DNA of 64,000 nt from Nymphaea colorata (GCF_008831285.2 NC_045141.1:5783224-5847223), one strand, 5' to 3'; shown: positions 46,545-59,203, numbered from the stretch's first letter. The notes: a model not told the origin generated them from the sequence alone. Numbers and translations: made by a program.

Positions 46545-47600
46545 GATCTATAGATATTAAAAAAACAGTAGATCTTGACCACATCTGCAATCTGCTTGCC
46601 AACATATAATGAAAGCAGTTGTAGAAATTGGAGCAAAAGAAGAGAGAAAAGCTTCAGCTTTGGATGCTTTCTGATAGGTGCATAAAAGGTCAGACTTTCA
46701 CTCCCAGAAGTTTATCTTGATCCAATGAAGGATGCTGGGAGGTAGGCTCCCCACCATTTATTAAGAACGATTCATATGTACACGACAGAAGTTTATCTTG
46801 ATCAAATTTAGTGTTTTCTTCTACAAAAAAAGTACAAGTATCGGCAATTAAGAAAAATAAACATTATAGGCTAAGTGCACTCATGCAGGGGTATACAAGC
46901 TAATAGAATACGAATGGTATTAAGTTGAAGACAAAACAATTAATAAATGGAGTTCCAACCAGTGAAAATGGTGTCAATTACATATTGTGGTTCATACGGA
47001 TGTTGACAAATTCAATTTTTTTCTTTTCATTTTTGTCCACTTGTGTGTAGCTTAGCCTACCATCTTTAGATCCCTCGTATTTTATTTTCCTCTTGAAATC
47101 CCAATCAAGGAATCAAGAACAAATTGATAGTGGTCCCTCCTTTTTTAGACAGTGATTCATTTTTTTTATGAAATTACAAATTTTGGTTCAAACATAAAAA
47201 TACCAATAATTTCAAAAATATGTCATAGTGTTATAGGAGAAATTATGGCCATGGTGAGAATATAATGTACATGATGGGTATTATATGAAAATGTAAATCA
47301 AATTCTTGAGAGATCGGTGAGTCCTTATGGTCTCTTATTCATCTAATATGTAGTTTATAGCTAGAATATTTCTTCTTTTTCTTCTTCCAATGGAACCTCA
47401 TTAGTCAAATTTAAATTTGATTCCTCAAGGTATAGTAGCTAAATCCCATTTGAAGTCTGTTTGTAATAATCCTATACAAAATTGACCATTTTCAATTCAT
47501 TCTGTCCCCACATATAGAGAAAGCCCCAAGCGGTGTAGCATAGTTGCCCGGACTGACAAGACAACAAAAGTTCACTGTTAGTTCATTTATTATGGGTGCT
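45579..47600 (-). promoter_or_regulatory. Upstream region of NLR2
   Basis: Longest version of the family's 5' region. It combines the parts seen at 42140-43169 and 18800-19560 with the part seen at 7895-8690. Within it AAGTTTATCTTGATC occurs twice (about 46710-46725 and 46788-46802). A GA/AT microsatellite lies at 46470-46545. Confidence 0.55.
46470..46545. repeat. (CT)n/(TA)n compound microsatellite
   Basis: CTCTCT and TATATA runs in alternation; it lies at the same place as the CA/TA microsatellite of 8217-8316. Confidence 0.95.
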
Positions 47601-47694
47601 ACAGCTAGGGACTGAAAAAGATGGATGCATGACACTTTAGTTGACATGTACTCTGCTCTCCACCCAGAACCAGATTAGAGGAAAAAAGGAAGGG

Positions 47695-48062
47695 GCTTCA
47701 GCCTCCTCAGGGTATTCATATTAACTAAAGCAAAAAATACAGTTGTGAAATGAATTTAATCCAAACCATCAATCAGTAAAGAAAACATGGTGACAAGAGC
47801 GTCATTTTCATGAGGATAGACCAAGGGTATTCGTATAAAATAAAGCAAAAAAAAGGTAGTTGTGATATGAATTTAATCCATAATATCCACCAGTAAAGAG
47901 ACAAAGTGACCAGAACATCATTTTCTTTACGATAGACAAAGGGTATTCATACAAACTAAAGCAAAAAAAAAAAAAGAAGACAGTTATGAAATGAATTTAA
48001 TCCAAAGCATCCAGCAGTCAAAAAGACAGTGATAAGAGAATAATTTTATTTACAATAGACCC
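47695..48062. repeat. ~115-bp tandem repeat, three units (right arm)
   Basis: Reverse-orientation counterpart of 41640-41990, with units containing AAACTAAAGCAAAAA and GAATTTAATCCA. Confidence 0.8.
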
Positions 48063-48174
48063 AGAAGAATGGCTGCAAGGTGCATAACAATGACACTGGA
48101 CTGCTTAATTGGATGCTGGCTTTAAGCACTAAAAGAGTGCACTGCTCATTCATTGAAGAAGAAGCCCCTTTGAC

Positions 48175-48177
<3 letters not shown>

Positions 48178-48266
<89 letters not shown>
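48178..48266. repeat. (TC)n(TG)n compound microsatellite
   Basis: About 17 TC units followed by about 27 TG units. Long open frames on both strands here are artefacts. Confidence 0.97.
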
Positions 48267-48267
<1 letters not shown>

Positions 48268-49900
48268 CATTCCATATGGTGACTTCAACTGATTTGGTTA
48301 CATAGCTTCCTTTTATTGCTGGAACATTGCCTAATTTCCATCTTTTGCCTGTCTGTGCAATTTATGGAGCAAGTTTGCTTAGCTTAACAACAAATGCATG
48401 GCGTGAAGCAGCAAACACAGTACTTTATATCTATTTCTTCAAACTTCAAAATTCCATCTGACATTTCCTAATTCATTTTCTTCTACTTTACTCCGTATGT
48501 GTCAATGCATGCATGCATGCATCTGTGTATGTGTGTGTGAGAGAAAAAGAGAGATTGAAAAAGAGAGAGAGACAGAGCGAGAGAAAAAAAGGAAACAGTT
48601 GAGTGACCAAAAAGGATTCCACCCATTAGGAATGAGATTCCTTCATCAAAGAAATATTGTCTCAGAGACCCTAACCACCAAGAAGTTCTGGCTGGATAAC
48701 AAGGACCCTGCACCATGCTTTTGCACATGGCTGCCATGTTACTTTTTGCCAAGCACTTTTCATGTTGACATGACACCCCTCAACTTTTTCCCCACTCTAT
48801 GTATCTTAAACTTATTCTATATTCAACATTAATGGCACAAGAAGGTTTAAAAACCAAGACAATAATAGATGGTAGAATTTCACTTTCTATTTCTAGCTGA
48901 AAACAAGTCCTTAACATCATTCCCCGCACTAATTTTGAAGTTGTTGACGTTTGGAATATACTGTTGTGCATCATCTTCATTCCTACGTTCAGTTAGTTGG
49001 TACCACAACTTTTTTGAAGCAGAAAGCACTCTCTTGCTTGGGAGTCAAGAGCAAACGTTTCTTTAGGAGTAACAAACGTTATTACTCATTACTGTTAGTT
49101 GGTTGAATCCGTTCATGTGATTGAACCACATTCCGATTCTGTTCTCAACTTATACATGTTGTGCCACTTTATTACACACATATAAATATATAAAATATGA
49201 GAAATAGTAACTAGCATTGGGGTCAAATGGCTGTCCATCCATTAGCAATCACTTTCTTGACCAAGAGTAGTAGACCTAATTAAAGGTACAACATACAATT
49301 CTTGATTGATATTCAAATTTGGTCATCCGGAATAAGTGGACACACAAATGTTTAGCTCTGAAGGACTCATATCACTGCACACCAGATATCAGCTTAACAA
49401 CAGTTAATTTCCCATGTGCCACATGCCCAATTCTACCTACAAAATTGGAAAAAGTGGTCACTCAGTTTGTGTGCATACCTCAGGTGGGAACATTAAAAAG
49501 TCTTTTACAATTATGAACAAAGTAAATAAGCACCTTTTTCACCCAAAGTAAATCTTCCCACCTACATTTTCTCTTTTTTAACTTGGGTATCTTTCTTACT
49601 GCAAATACATGAAAAGATAAAAGATTTATCTCAAGAAGAGAAAGGAACTGCAACTAAACAGAAAGATGCAGATCTGAAATGGATGTAGTTGGTACACCCT
49701 TTTGACTTCAGGGAGGGTGCATGCACTGCCCTTCAGGGACCTGTGGTTATAGCATTCCTGCCTACTGGGGTTCAGGCAAGGTAAACACCATGGCTGTTAG
49801 GGGTATCAATCATTTTTAATAGTCACAATTAATGCCGTGGCTGTTGCATAGAACAAACAAAGCAGATTTTTGCTTTACCCAGTGATGATGACCAACCTAT
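48267..49900. other. No recognisable feature
   Basis: Intergenic DNA with a short (ATGC)n run at 48506-48521 and GA-rich DNA near 48540-48590. Open frames are short. At 49860-50040 there are repeated GAAGATCATG words, possibly the start of the copia LTR. Confidence 0.45.
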
Positions 49901-50364
49901 TCCATTCACTTAAATGACCATGGCTGTTGTGTAAATGCACAAGCTGCAGACCGTTACAGCTGCTCACCGGATGAAGGAAATCGTGAAGATCATGCGAGCT
50001 CAATGAATGATGAAAATCATGAAGATCATGAAGATCATGACAAATCAAACAAAAAGGCAACCATACCCGTTAGATTTGGAGTGATAAATCAAGGAAGAAC
50101 ACCTCACGAGGCAGGGAATCTAGGCAAGAAAAGTGGCAACATATCCTCATCAAAGGAGAAAGAAATGATTATAGAAACTAGAAATTTAAGGAAGGATTGT
50201 TTGAATTTTAAACAAATCTGTAACAATCCCTCCAAGAAACATGTATAAATTTTCTCATCAAGGGAACCTCATATCCATCATTTTTCTTGGTGTGAGGGAT
50301 AGAGGACGTAGGATTCTAGTTAATCCAAACAACTTAAAATTTGAGTCTTGCATTTTTCCTTTCA

Positions 50365-50376
50365 TGGTATCAGAGC
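50365..50376 (+). other. Copia primer-binding site
   Basis: TGGTATCAGAGC, the standard initiator-Met primer site of plant copia elements. Confidence 0.85.
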
Positions 50377-50405
50377 AAAGTTCCGTGAGGATTAAGGATT
50401 TCTCC

Positions 50406-50742
50406 ATGGCTTCCGGTGCATCCTCTTCATCCTTCATGGCAGCTAAGTATCCATATCCTTCAACGGTTAATGTTGCAAATTTTATCTCTATCAAACTCTT
50501 TCACAAGAATTACTTGCTTTGGAAAACCAAAATGCTTGGGCTGATTGAAGGCCAAGAGATGATGGGTTTTATTGATGGACAAATCTCCAAACTGACTTCT
50601 ACCATTGAAATTGTTGAAAATGGTGAGGCGGGTTCTGTCCCAAATGCAGAATTCTTTGCCTAGAAAAAAACAGACCGACTTCTTAGAGGGTGGATCACTG
50701 GATCACTCTCAGAAGAAGTGCTAGATCTTGTGGTTGGACTCC
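50406..50742 (+). pseudogene. Ty1-copia gag fragment
   Basis: ATG at 50406 opens with MASGASSSSFMAAKYPYPST. It continues with FHKNYLLWKTKMLGLIEGQ and MGFIDGQIS, matching the conserved N-terminal part of copia Gag (NY-x-x-W...L-x-G...I-x-G). TAG at 50661 stands where most copies have Trp; the same frame goes on with KKTDRLLRGWITGSLSEEVL until the gypsy LTR begins at 50743. Gag would form the virus-like particle. This copy is both stopped and truncated. Confidence 0.85.
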
Positions 50743-53700
50743 TGTTCGCACCCCACTCCTTTTTCAAGAAAGTCGAAATGCGAGTCAGTAAAATTCTTTT
50801 AAAATTGGGGTTTTGAGAAAATTTTCAAGAGAAAGGGATCCGCTCGTCGGTACGAGGTCCAACCGTTCCTGCCGCCTTTAACAGGGGTAATTAGACCAAG
50901 CACTAAGGATCATTTGGATCATGTACGAGTTATTGATGTAAGTCCTATATGCTTATGCATTGAGGTTTTGGATTCAAGAACCGAAATTCATTTTTTTGAA
51001 TAAATGAATTTGAATATTGGGGGTTTTCAAGTTGGTTTAAAAACCTTTGTTTTGGTGTTATTTGAAACACATAATTCTTGAGGATTTTTGAAGATTTGGA
51101 ATTGAGTTCTTTGTTGTGAACTCTAGATGATGATGATCATCTTATGATAAAAATTGATTTTGAACTCTTCTTTTGTCAAATCATGTGATTTGTAGAATTC
51201 ATTCTTTTGAAAGAACATACGTTCCAAATTATTAGAAAACATGTTGTTTTTCAAATGCACTTTGGCCAAAAGATTATGAATGCATTGCTTGTGTTTTCTT
51301 TTGAAGTTAAGTGAAGTTTACAAATTCTCATTGCAATATGACTTGGTCACTTTTTGCAACTTAAATTTGAATCACTTAATTTCTTGAGAATGTGCACTTT
51401 TGTCTCAAAATAGCTAAAAATCTGACCTTGTGTTGATGTAAATAGCTAAAAATTGTGGACATTGATTCCAATAAGGACTTGTTTCTTAGATAGAAACAAT
51501 GAGTTTTTCAAATCTATTCAAATTCCAGATTTCGTAGTAATGAAATCATCAACTCCTTTGGATGATTCTAGGATGGTTGGTATTTCAAATATGTAAATTT
51601 TGATATTTTTAAACTAATTCCTATGAAACATGGTCTGATTTCAACAACATACATACATCTTACGTATGGGTTTGCCGAAATTAAGTAAAAATGAAATGAA
51701 AATAATTTATAATCTTGCACTAGAAAAATAAAAAAAAATGGCCCATTTCCTTAAAGACCGGTTTGGAAACATGTTCCAACCTGATTTTAAGGGAGGAATG
51801 TAATTTTTGACAAGAAATCGGATACATATATGTACATATATAACAATGTATACATATACGTATCTTACTTTTTAAAATGAAATTTTATCAAGGGACCGCA
51901 TGACTCATGAATCATGATGATTCATGGCTGGGTTCTTTTATGTAGGAAGATTGAGAACTTGTTTCAAATCTTCCCTACTACCCTTGATTAATTAAATTGA
52001 AAGACATGAATCAAAATGACTGTGAATAAGAAAGAAAATAAAACAATACTCAAGCTTATTTGTCCATCATTTCACCATGCAAGGGTGGATCACATTCATA
52101 AAAACGTATCCATCCCTTATAGGCATTTTCATCATACGTGATGTAGCAAAATCACTCTCTCACCGTGGGATTCTCTCATGGTAGGGAGTTCAAAATGGTA
52201 TTAAGTTGGTTCCTTTGAAAGGGACGTGGCCTTGGGGCCCATTTCAAAATTTGATACTTGGGTTCATATTTAAGAAAAACCGACATATGCATGCATTATG
52301 CATTAACATGTACATTGAAGCGTAGGTTTCCCTTAGCTGGACATCATTCCCAGCCGTAAGCAAATGAAAATAAACCCTCCCACGAATTGCTGAAATTAAA
52401 ATAAATCAACAATAAGCTAAAGTAGAAGAGAAGTGAGTCAAGATCACCTACCTTGCGGTCGGTCTTGATGTTTGTCCTTCGTCTTCACTTGTTTTCTAAC
52501 CCAAGCAATCCTAAGCAAGAATCCAACCGTGGATTCAAGCTTAGCAAAGCTAGAATAAGAAATAGCTTGCTTGCTGGAATTTGGAGTGGTAAAGAGGGCT
52601 TCTCACCACGAAAATCCTAAGTAAGGGTTCACTTAAGCACCCTAACTTAGCAAAATCAATGGGGAGAATAGAAGAAAGTGAAGAAGAGAATGGGAGAAAA
52701 AGGGGAAGGGGGCTTGGACGAACCTCTTCTCTCTTCCTTGGCTTCTCCCTCCTAGCTCCTTGGCTGCAGCAATTTGATAGAATGCTCCAAAATTTCGTCC
52801 TCCCCCTTGGTGGCCAAGGGGAGGTTTATATAGAGGAGGAGGTGGGTTCAACCACCTTCTTAACTCACCTTGGGAACTTGCTTAAGACCTTGGGGACTTG
52901 TAAAATGAGTTAAATAGACTTTAAAGGCTCTAATTGACCATTTCTCAGCCCATTTCCACGAGCTAGGTGGGCTGGGCTAGGTTTGGTCAACTTGGGTTCA
53001 GACCTAGGTGACCATTTTGACCAAACTTTTGGATGAAAATGCCCTTGCACAGGGTTTTGCCCTTATTTTGTATTATTTATTTATTTTTTGTTTGAAATCG
53101 AGCTTATAAGGTTAAAACCTAGTTACTAAGCTCCAAATGCCATTGAATTATGATAATTAAATTTAAATTTTAATAAAATTTAAAAATTTTATCAAATTTG
53201 GTTCGAAAAGGGTATTTTCGTCCAAAACTTGATTGAAAATGGATTTCAACTGAATCAAACTTTCACTTGAGAAATTCAATTTAAATTTGGTATTTGATTC
53301 ATGCATTTGACAAATTCAAATGTTTATTTGCCTTTCATAAACCATTTTAGGCTTTTTAATCTTAAGTTGACCGCAGAAGGGCAAAATTGTCCAAATTGAT
53401 CAATTTCGACCAATTGACCAAAGTCAAAGCTCATTTGCAAGTAGTTTGACTTTATTTGAGGTAATTTGATAAATTTGGGTCAAGAAAGCTCTTAATTGAG
53501 CTAAATTGTACTTTGACTGAGTTTAGTCAAAGTGTGTTTGGTTCAGTCAAAGTCTATTTTCGTCCATTAATTGGATCATGAGACAGACTTACGTTTTGAC
53601 TGTGTTGAGCCCATGGTGACCGAACCTAGCTGGAATTGGCACCACATTTGAGTGCACCCGGGTCAAACCTACTTGGATTAAGTAGGTTAGGTGAGTTTGA

Positions 53701-54192
53701 CCAGTCTAGTAATTGCTTCCTTGAAAATGATTTTTTTCTTTAAGGAGGACCTGGTTAAAGAAGAGAGAGAGACATAAATGTCTCTCTTTTCCTAGGTTTC
53801 TCCTTTATTTCTTCTTGAAAATGACTTTTCTTCAATTAATTTGAGAGAAAATATTTATTTATTATTTTTTTTGACATGAAGGGGGCATGGCCCCCGGGGG
53901 GGATCTTGACCACACGGGGTCCCACGTAGCATTTTAGACTGAATTAGATCCAATTCTTGGATCTAAGTCAAAATTTACATTTTGCAATTGGATTTGGATT
54001 TCAAATGACATTTGCAATTGAATTTGGACTCGTAATCCTACATTGGGATTCGTGTATCGGGTTAAATTCACGATTTGAATCTAATTGTTCTTTAGATTCG
54101 AAATTGGCTTTGAAATTGCAAATTTTCACAATTCTTTTGTGAAATTTTCACATTGCTTCAATTTTGATGTGGAAAAATTTGGGGTGTTAACA
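50743..54192 (-). repeat. Ty3-gypsy LTR (3' LTR of a minus-strand element)
   Basis: 3.45-kb LTR starting TGTTCGCACC and ending GGGTGTTAACA on the plus strand. It follows the integrase end of the gypsy element (minus strand), so it is the 3' LTR. It shares GTCGGTACGAGGTCCAACCG and the TTGGGGTGTTAACA end with the LTRs at 31-40 kb. It sits inside the copia gag. The left flank is ACTCC; the right copy of a target duplication is not visible because of the gap. Confidence 0.85.
52825..52836 (-). promoter_or_regulatory. Gypsy LTR TATA box
   Basis: Minus strand CCTCTATATAAA, a good plant TATA box, inside the LTR about 1.36 kb from its 5' end. Confidence 0.5.
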
Positions 54193-54193
54193 G

Positions 54194-54210
54194 ATGCCCC
54201 TCTTTGTTGT
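54194..54210 (-). other. Gypsy polypurine tract
   Basis: Minus strand AACAACAAAGAGGGGCAT directly precedes the LTR start TGTTAACACC. Confidence 0.8.
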
Positions 54211-55207
54211 TAAGCAAATTGAATAATTTGCTTAATAGCAAAGATTGACGCACCAAATTTTTGCAAATCGTCTGGAAAATTCATTTTTCAAATGATGTTG
54301 AACCATCCTCGCTCGAGGGGAAATGCTAGGCATAGACCTGAAATAAGAAGATTTTTCTCCATCTCATTGGAGACTTTGTAGAGGAATTAATGTTGGTTGA
54401 AAAATTTTGTAATTGTGAAAGTTTTTGCATTTGATGCTTTGAGAAATTTGCCCTCGATGCCTTCTAAACCATTGGCAAGTGCTTTTTCTCTTCTTTTACT
54501 TAGTTTTTCACATACTCGCTTTTGCTTTTGAATTTTGATTTTCTTTTTGAGCCACCCTTCACTCTTGGGAGAAATTCCTCACCACCCCAAAAGCTACTAC
54601 GGAGTTCCACCGCTTTGGCGGTTTTGTGTAGTTTGCTTTGTGTAATATCAAGTCTATCGGGCTTTCTTCTGAACCCTTGTAACAAGCTTTGGGCCGGTAA
54701 CTCCTAGACCAGTTGGCCTCAGGGTACCAAATGTAAAACACTCCCCAGGCTTACTTGCTCGAATTCAGAAGGCTTTAGGAGACTTAATATAAGCAAAATG
54801 TTCATGGATTGCTTTTTAGCTTCACGGCGTAAGCATAGGTCATATGCCCACCCGAGCCTGCTGAGCTTTGAACCAGAGGAACAACTACACTCACCCCGAG
54901 CTCATTGCTCAACTCATTTCGCTTGATAGCTTTTTCTAGCATCTTGCCAAGGTCTTTTAGGTGACAAGACTTTTTCTTATGGCATCTCATGCTAGACCTT
55001 TACAAATGCCGATTGTCGGGACCAACATTAATTACTATACATTAGTCCCTCAATGTTTGTGAAATTTCTTGCCTATTTCAAGACGATGCCCTTGCAATTG
55101 TCCTCAAGACATGGGTTGAGTTTGAAAATTTTGATGCATTTTTGAAACTTTTCCCTAAGGGATACCATGCCCCTTAGTTGGTTTGAAAATTGTTACAAAC
55201 GTGCTTA
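54211..55207 (-). other. Gypsy 3' untranslated region
   Basis: Lies between the end of integrase (minus strand) and the polypurine tract. No family-level protein motif; short open frames on both strands (for example 54500-54741, 54802-54990) are not recognisable. Confidence 0.6.
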
Positions 55208-55634
55208 TCAAAGCACAACTATTTTGAATTTTTTTTTTTTTTGAATTGCAAATTCAAGTATAGAATTTTTGAGATGCAAAGCATTAATTGGATCGGGGAT
55301 TTCAACCCCATCGGCATCAATCAGTCGATAAGAATTGTGAGGTAGAACCTCTTTGACAACATATGGTCCTTCCCAGTTCGGCGCCCATTTTCCTTTGGGT
55401 CTACTCCTGAATGGAACTATGGATCTTAAAACAAGATCATTTACCTGAAATTTTCTTTCAATGACTGATTTGGCATAATGTCGGGCGACTCTCTTACGAT
55501 AGACTTCGGCATGCTCTGCCGCTTGTAGTCTTTTCTCGTCTAAGAGGTCTAATTGAGCAAGTCTCTTTTTTTGATATTTGCTAATTGGGAGTTCAATGGG
55601 AGCAGCAAATTTCATTGCTGGTTTTTGGACATGT
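55208..55634 (-). pseudogene. Ty3-gypsy integrase C-terminus (element cut by assembly gap)
   Basis: Minus-strand open frame running into the gap. It contains RLAQLDLLDEKRLQAAEHAE, YRKRVARHYAKSV, FQVNDLVLRSIVPF and KWAPNWEGPYVVKEVLP, the conserved GPY/F module (NWEGPYVV) that ends gypsy integrases, followed by SYRLIDADG. Its end is normal for the family, so the pol product may have been complete; the rest is lost in the gap. Integrase would insert the cDNA into the genome. Confidence 0.9.
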
Positions 55635-55734
55635 NNNNNNNNNNNNNNNNNNNNNNNNNNNNNNNNNNNNNNNNNNNNNNNNNNNNNNNNNNNNNNNNNN
55701 NNNNNNNNNNNNNNNNNNNNNNNNNNNNNNNNNN
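55635..55734. other. Assembly gap (100 N)
   Basis: Exactly 100 N. Sequence left of it is gypsy pol; sequence right of it is not. The missing DNA should hold most of the gypsy element, its 5' LTR and perhaps the rest of the copia element. Confidence 0.99.
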
Positions 55735-55819
55735 TTTATATTAATATTTTTGAACAAATTTTCTCATTCTTTAAAAAATTGAAAAATTTATACCTAGTGT
55801 CCTTTATCTAGAATTTATA

Positions 55820-55820
<1 letters not shown>

Positions 55821-55880
<60 letters not shown>

Positions 55881-55902
55881 ATATATATTCTGTGTGTGTG
55901 TA
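55821..55902. repeat. (AT)n/(TG)n microsatellite
   Basis: Long AT run followed by a short TG run. Confidence 0.97.
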
Positions 55903-58106
55903 TTGAAATCACAGCTGTTTCTATGCTTGGATGGTTTATTTTGTGTTGTTAAAAACTGCCATAAAAGTTCTGTTCCATTATTGAAAACCATGGTCAAGCA
56001 ATTGATCATTGCAAATGCATCTTTTGCAATGGTTTTTATCGACACCAAACAAAAAAATAATCATCCAGCTGTAGAGGTTCGTCTTAATTGGACACAAAGG
56101 CCAGTTCAAAGAGAAAAAAAATAGACCAACTTTTATTTGAATCCCTTTAATCACCCATTTTAATCGTTAAACATGTTTAAAGTATGATGACATTCGTCTA
56201 TTTTCCAGTCAACCTTCTAGAATAGAAGGATCATATGAATATCCATCAAAAAATTGATTTGTCATGACACAAATAAGCTCATGCTAACCTGCCAACTTTT
56301 GATCTCAACCCGTTTTTTAGTGGCGGAGCCAAGACTTTTTGGCTGAAGGGCACGTGAGTCACATCAAACATGGGCACTATGATGTGACAGCAACCGGGTT
56401 CAGCATCATCACAATATATTTTTGACTGACTGGTATAGGCAATGATGCACAGCAACCCACACTTAGCTTCAATACTTTCCCTCATGTTCAATGCTTACTG
56501 TGGTTACCTAAGGGATTCATTAAGATGTCTCTGCTCTTGATCAATTTGTGATTGGAATTCTTCAAACAAGAATATTCAAACGTTATTACTCAGCATTGCT
56601 TGGATTTTGGAGAAGGGTGCAGAAACACAAAAGGTTGCATGCAATCCCTAGTAAAAGACGCAAGAACTTGTTACATTACTAGCTAATGTCACCAGCCACT
56701 ATAAGTCCCCCCGGCAAAATGTTCCAATCTTGGTGTCTGTAAATTATGACATAGACAGTGGATTAATTACTCTCATTTATATATTTAATTACCTATTTGA
56801 TGTCTCATGAATAGAAAGAGGATCTCCCACGACAGTTTCTGAGCGCAAAAAAAACCTATTTGATGTCACAAGCAGCCGCTGCCGGAAGTTCATGCAGTGC
56901 AATTACATTATTATACAAGAATTTGTTTTAGGTACTGGAAAACTATATATTTTAAACTTAGAACATCATAACTCCTCAACTTGATTGCAAGATAATCTAA
57001 GCAAGGTTATAATCAACCACCAAAATATGTTGTACATTACTAACTTATGGAGTTTGGTGCATGTTGGATGGAGAGTCTATGCTTCATGCCTTGAAACTAA
57101 TTAGAGTCCAAAAATCACCAAAATGGATTTCAGCGAGAGAACAAGCTGAAGAAAAATAGATCCCTAAAGGGGTAGTGGCAAATCCAAAAATTTCTGGCTA
57201 AGGTACAATATTATTTTAATTTTCAACTTTAAGGTATATAAAAAGTTTTAAAAACTAGTATCAATGACAGGTAAGAGAAATTGCTTACAATATCCGCAAT
57301 GTGGCTCCAATATTGTTAAAGAGTCATTTGACAGCAGGGACACTCATAAAATTTTCAAAATAAGAACAACCCCTAAGTAGGTAGATGGAAAGGGGGATGC
57401 TTAGCAGAAGTCTAACCGAGCGCGAGTGATGTTGGTGTTACATTTCTATACTGCAACTGGAGTGGAAGCACTATACTAGTTGATGGATATTTGGCCCCAC
57501 TCACATGCATCGATGCGGCCGTGGGCTTGAGGGTAAGGGGAAAGAGGGAGCTTCTGGCTTTCTCTAAGATTGTGGGGTGTCCTCCTGCTCATCTAAAATT
57601 AGAGTCCTACATATGTTATGTTATTTTTAGGAAAGGGGCCGGCACAAGTTTATTTATAAAATATTAAACTTTGCCGATTGTTATTTCATCATTCAGGCGA
57701 ACAAGCTGGTACAAGTCAAATAGGTTGACTCAAACCAATTTTCACAGATGAAATGAAAAAAATATATTATAAAATAGATGAAAAGAAATACCCAAATTAT
57801 AAAGAACCACACACAAACAATAATATATAGAAGCAAAAAAGAGAAGGAGAATGATGTCAAAAGATGACTACATGCTATTATAGATAGCCTGGCCCGAGAG
57901 AATGGCCACGAACAAACAATTGGTCGACCGCTCTTTTAGGGGGCATTTGATGGTTTGGAATTTTGATTTAAGAATGAAATGCAAGTCCAACTTCAACTCA
58001 AACACGAAACCTTTTACAGTCTTGAAAGTGGATAAACATCACTCAATGCAAGAGCGGTCAACTCAAAACAGCCATGTAACGCCAGCCAATTACTGCTAAT
58101 ATATAC

Positions 58107-58179
<73 letters not shown>

Positions 58180-58631
58180 TTCTGGCCATATTCACATTCA
58201 CCCACTTAACGGTTGAGAGAAAGGTGAAGAAAAAAAAAAGTATAAACTAATACTAGATGACAAAAATACCCATTACTTTTTTTTCTTTAGTTTTCTGTCG
58301 TCAATTCATTATAATGAATCAAATTGTCCTTATGAACGAGTAGAGTAACATTGAATAATCAGAGTCCCCATTTATTTTTTTGCTATATATATAAAAATAT
58401 AAAAGAGGCATATGATATGGCCAAAATGGACATAGCATACCTGCAAACCCTCACTGCATGAGCCTCTGCCCATGAACTATCACCAGATGAGAGCCCATAA
58501 TATCATGGCTTGGAAAGACATTTGTATATATATATGTATAGAGAGAGATCATGTGGGAGAAAGATTTTCCAATCACTTCAAGGTTCACGATTTAAGGAGG
58601 TCAATGGACAGGTTTTGGAGCAGGGACTACC
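55903..58631. other. Mostly unrecognised; hAT-like end and microsatellite
   Basis: At 56319-56333 TAGTGGCGGAGCCAAG resembles the left end of the hAT MITE family, but no right end was found. (AT)n/(AC)n microsatellite at 58100-58181. TATATATA-rich DNA near 58385-58400 and a GA run near 58540. No gene or RNA that I can support. Confidence 0.5.
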
Positions 58632-58639
58632 ATGTGTTA

Positions 58640-58832
58640 CAGGGACAGAGCCAAAAAAATTTCATGAAAAGGGCCGAATTAATGTTTCTAAATTTTGACT
58701 AAGGTCAAAATATCATTTTTCAAAATTTTTATATAGGACAAGTGAAATTTACTAAAACTTACATATAGATTTTTTTAAAAAAAAAATTGAGGTGGGCCAG
58801 GGCCATGCGAGCCTCCCTTGGCTCCACCCCTG
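58640..58832. mobile_element. hAT MITE
   Basis: Left end CAGGGACAGAGCCA, right end TGGCTCCACCCCTG (inverted ends). Interior TTTCATGAAAAGGGCCGAATT and TTCTAAATTTTGAC match the copies at 10462 and 30106. Flanks ATGTGTTA and ATGCCTAA agree at only 5 of 8 bases. Confidence 0.8.
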
Positions 58833-59152
58833 ATGCCTAAAAAAAATTTTCAAACACCACTAGGACAATCTCTTCTTCCAACGTATACAACAGTTATTGT
58901 GGTCACCTTAAGTAATACGTTAAAGTGTCTGCAGCCTTCCTTTTGTGTTTGAAAGTCTTCAAATGTTTGTGATTGTTATACCTAAGCTTAACAATTGGAA
59001 GATGCTACCACTTTTCTCCATTGTGATGGTTACTGGTTACACAAAGGAATACATAACTCAGTTCATCCACATGTCTTTCTTTGTTTTTTTTGCAGAATTT
59101 TCAAATCCAAATGCTTCCCTTCATCAGCGGCCACCATAACTATGACTTCCGT

Positions 59153-59160
59153 TATAAATA
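59153..59160 (+). promoter_or_regulatory. Possible TATA box of the aspartic protease
   Basis: TATAAATA 44 bp before the ATG at 59204, a plausible distance for a gene with a very short leader. Confidence 0.4.
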
Positions 59161-59203
59161 TCAACACATTTATCCTTAGTACAGCAACCTTTTAGTCCTT
59201 ACC

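Larger units (their letters stand above)
44975..48062 (-). repeat. NLR inverted repeat, right arm
   Basis: Reverse partner of 41635-43800, longer because of the extra 45965-46850 segment, which is related to 7895-8690. Outer ends: AATAAAATTATTCTCTTATCACTG (left, near 41650) and its reverse at about 48040. Confidence 0.88.
50090..50742 (+). mobile_element. Ty1-copia element, 5' part
   Basis: A TGGTATCAGAGC primer site (complement of initiator Met tRNA) starts at 50365. The 5' LTR ends just before it (TTTTCCTTTCA). Its start is not defined; 50090 is a guess. TATAAAT at about 50243-50249 could be the LTR TATA box. The gag start follows. The element is cut at 50742 by a gypsy LTR, and its remainder is not in the window. 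Confidence 0.7.

Noticed and set aside
48046-48292. Open frames over the TC/TG microsatellite
   Set aside because: Thr-His, Arg-Glu and Ser-Leu repeats from simple sequence.
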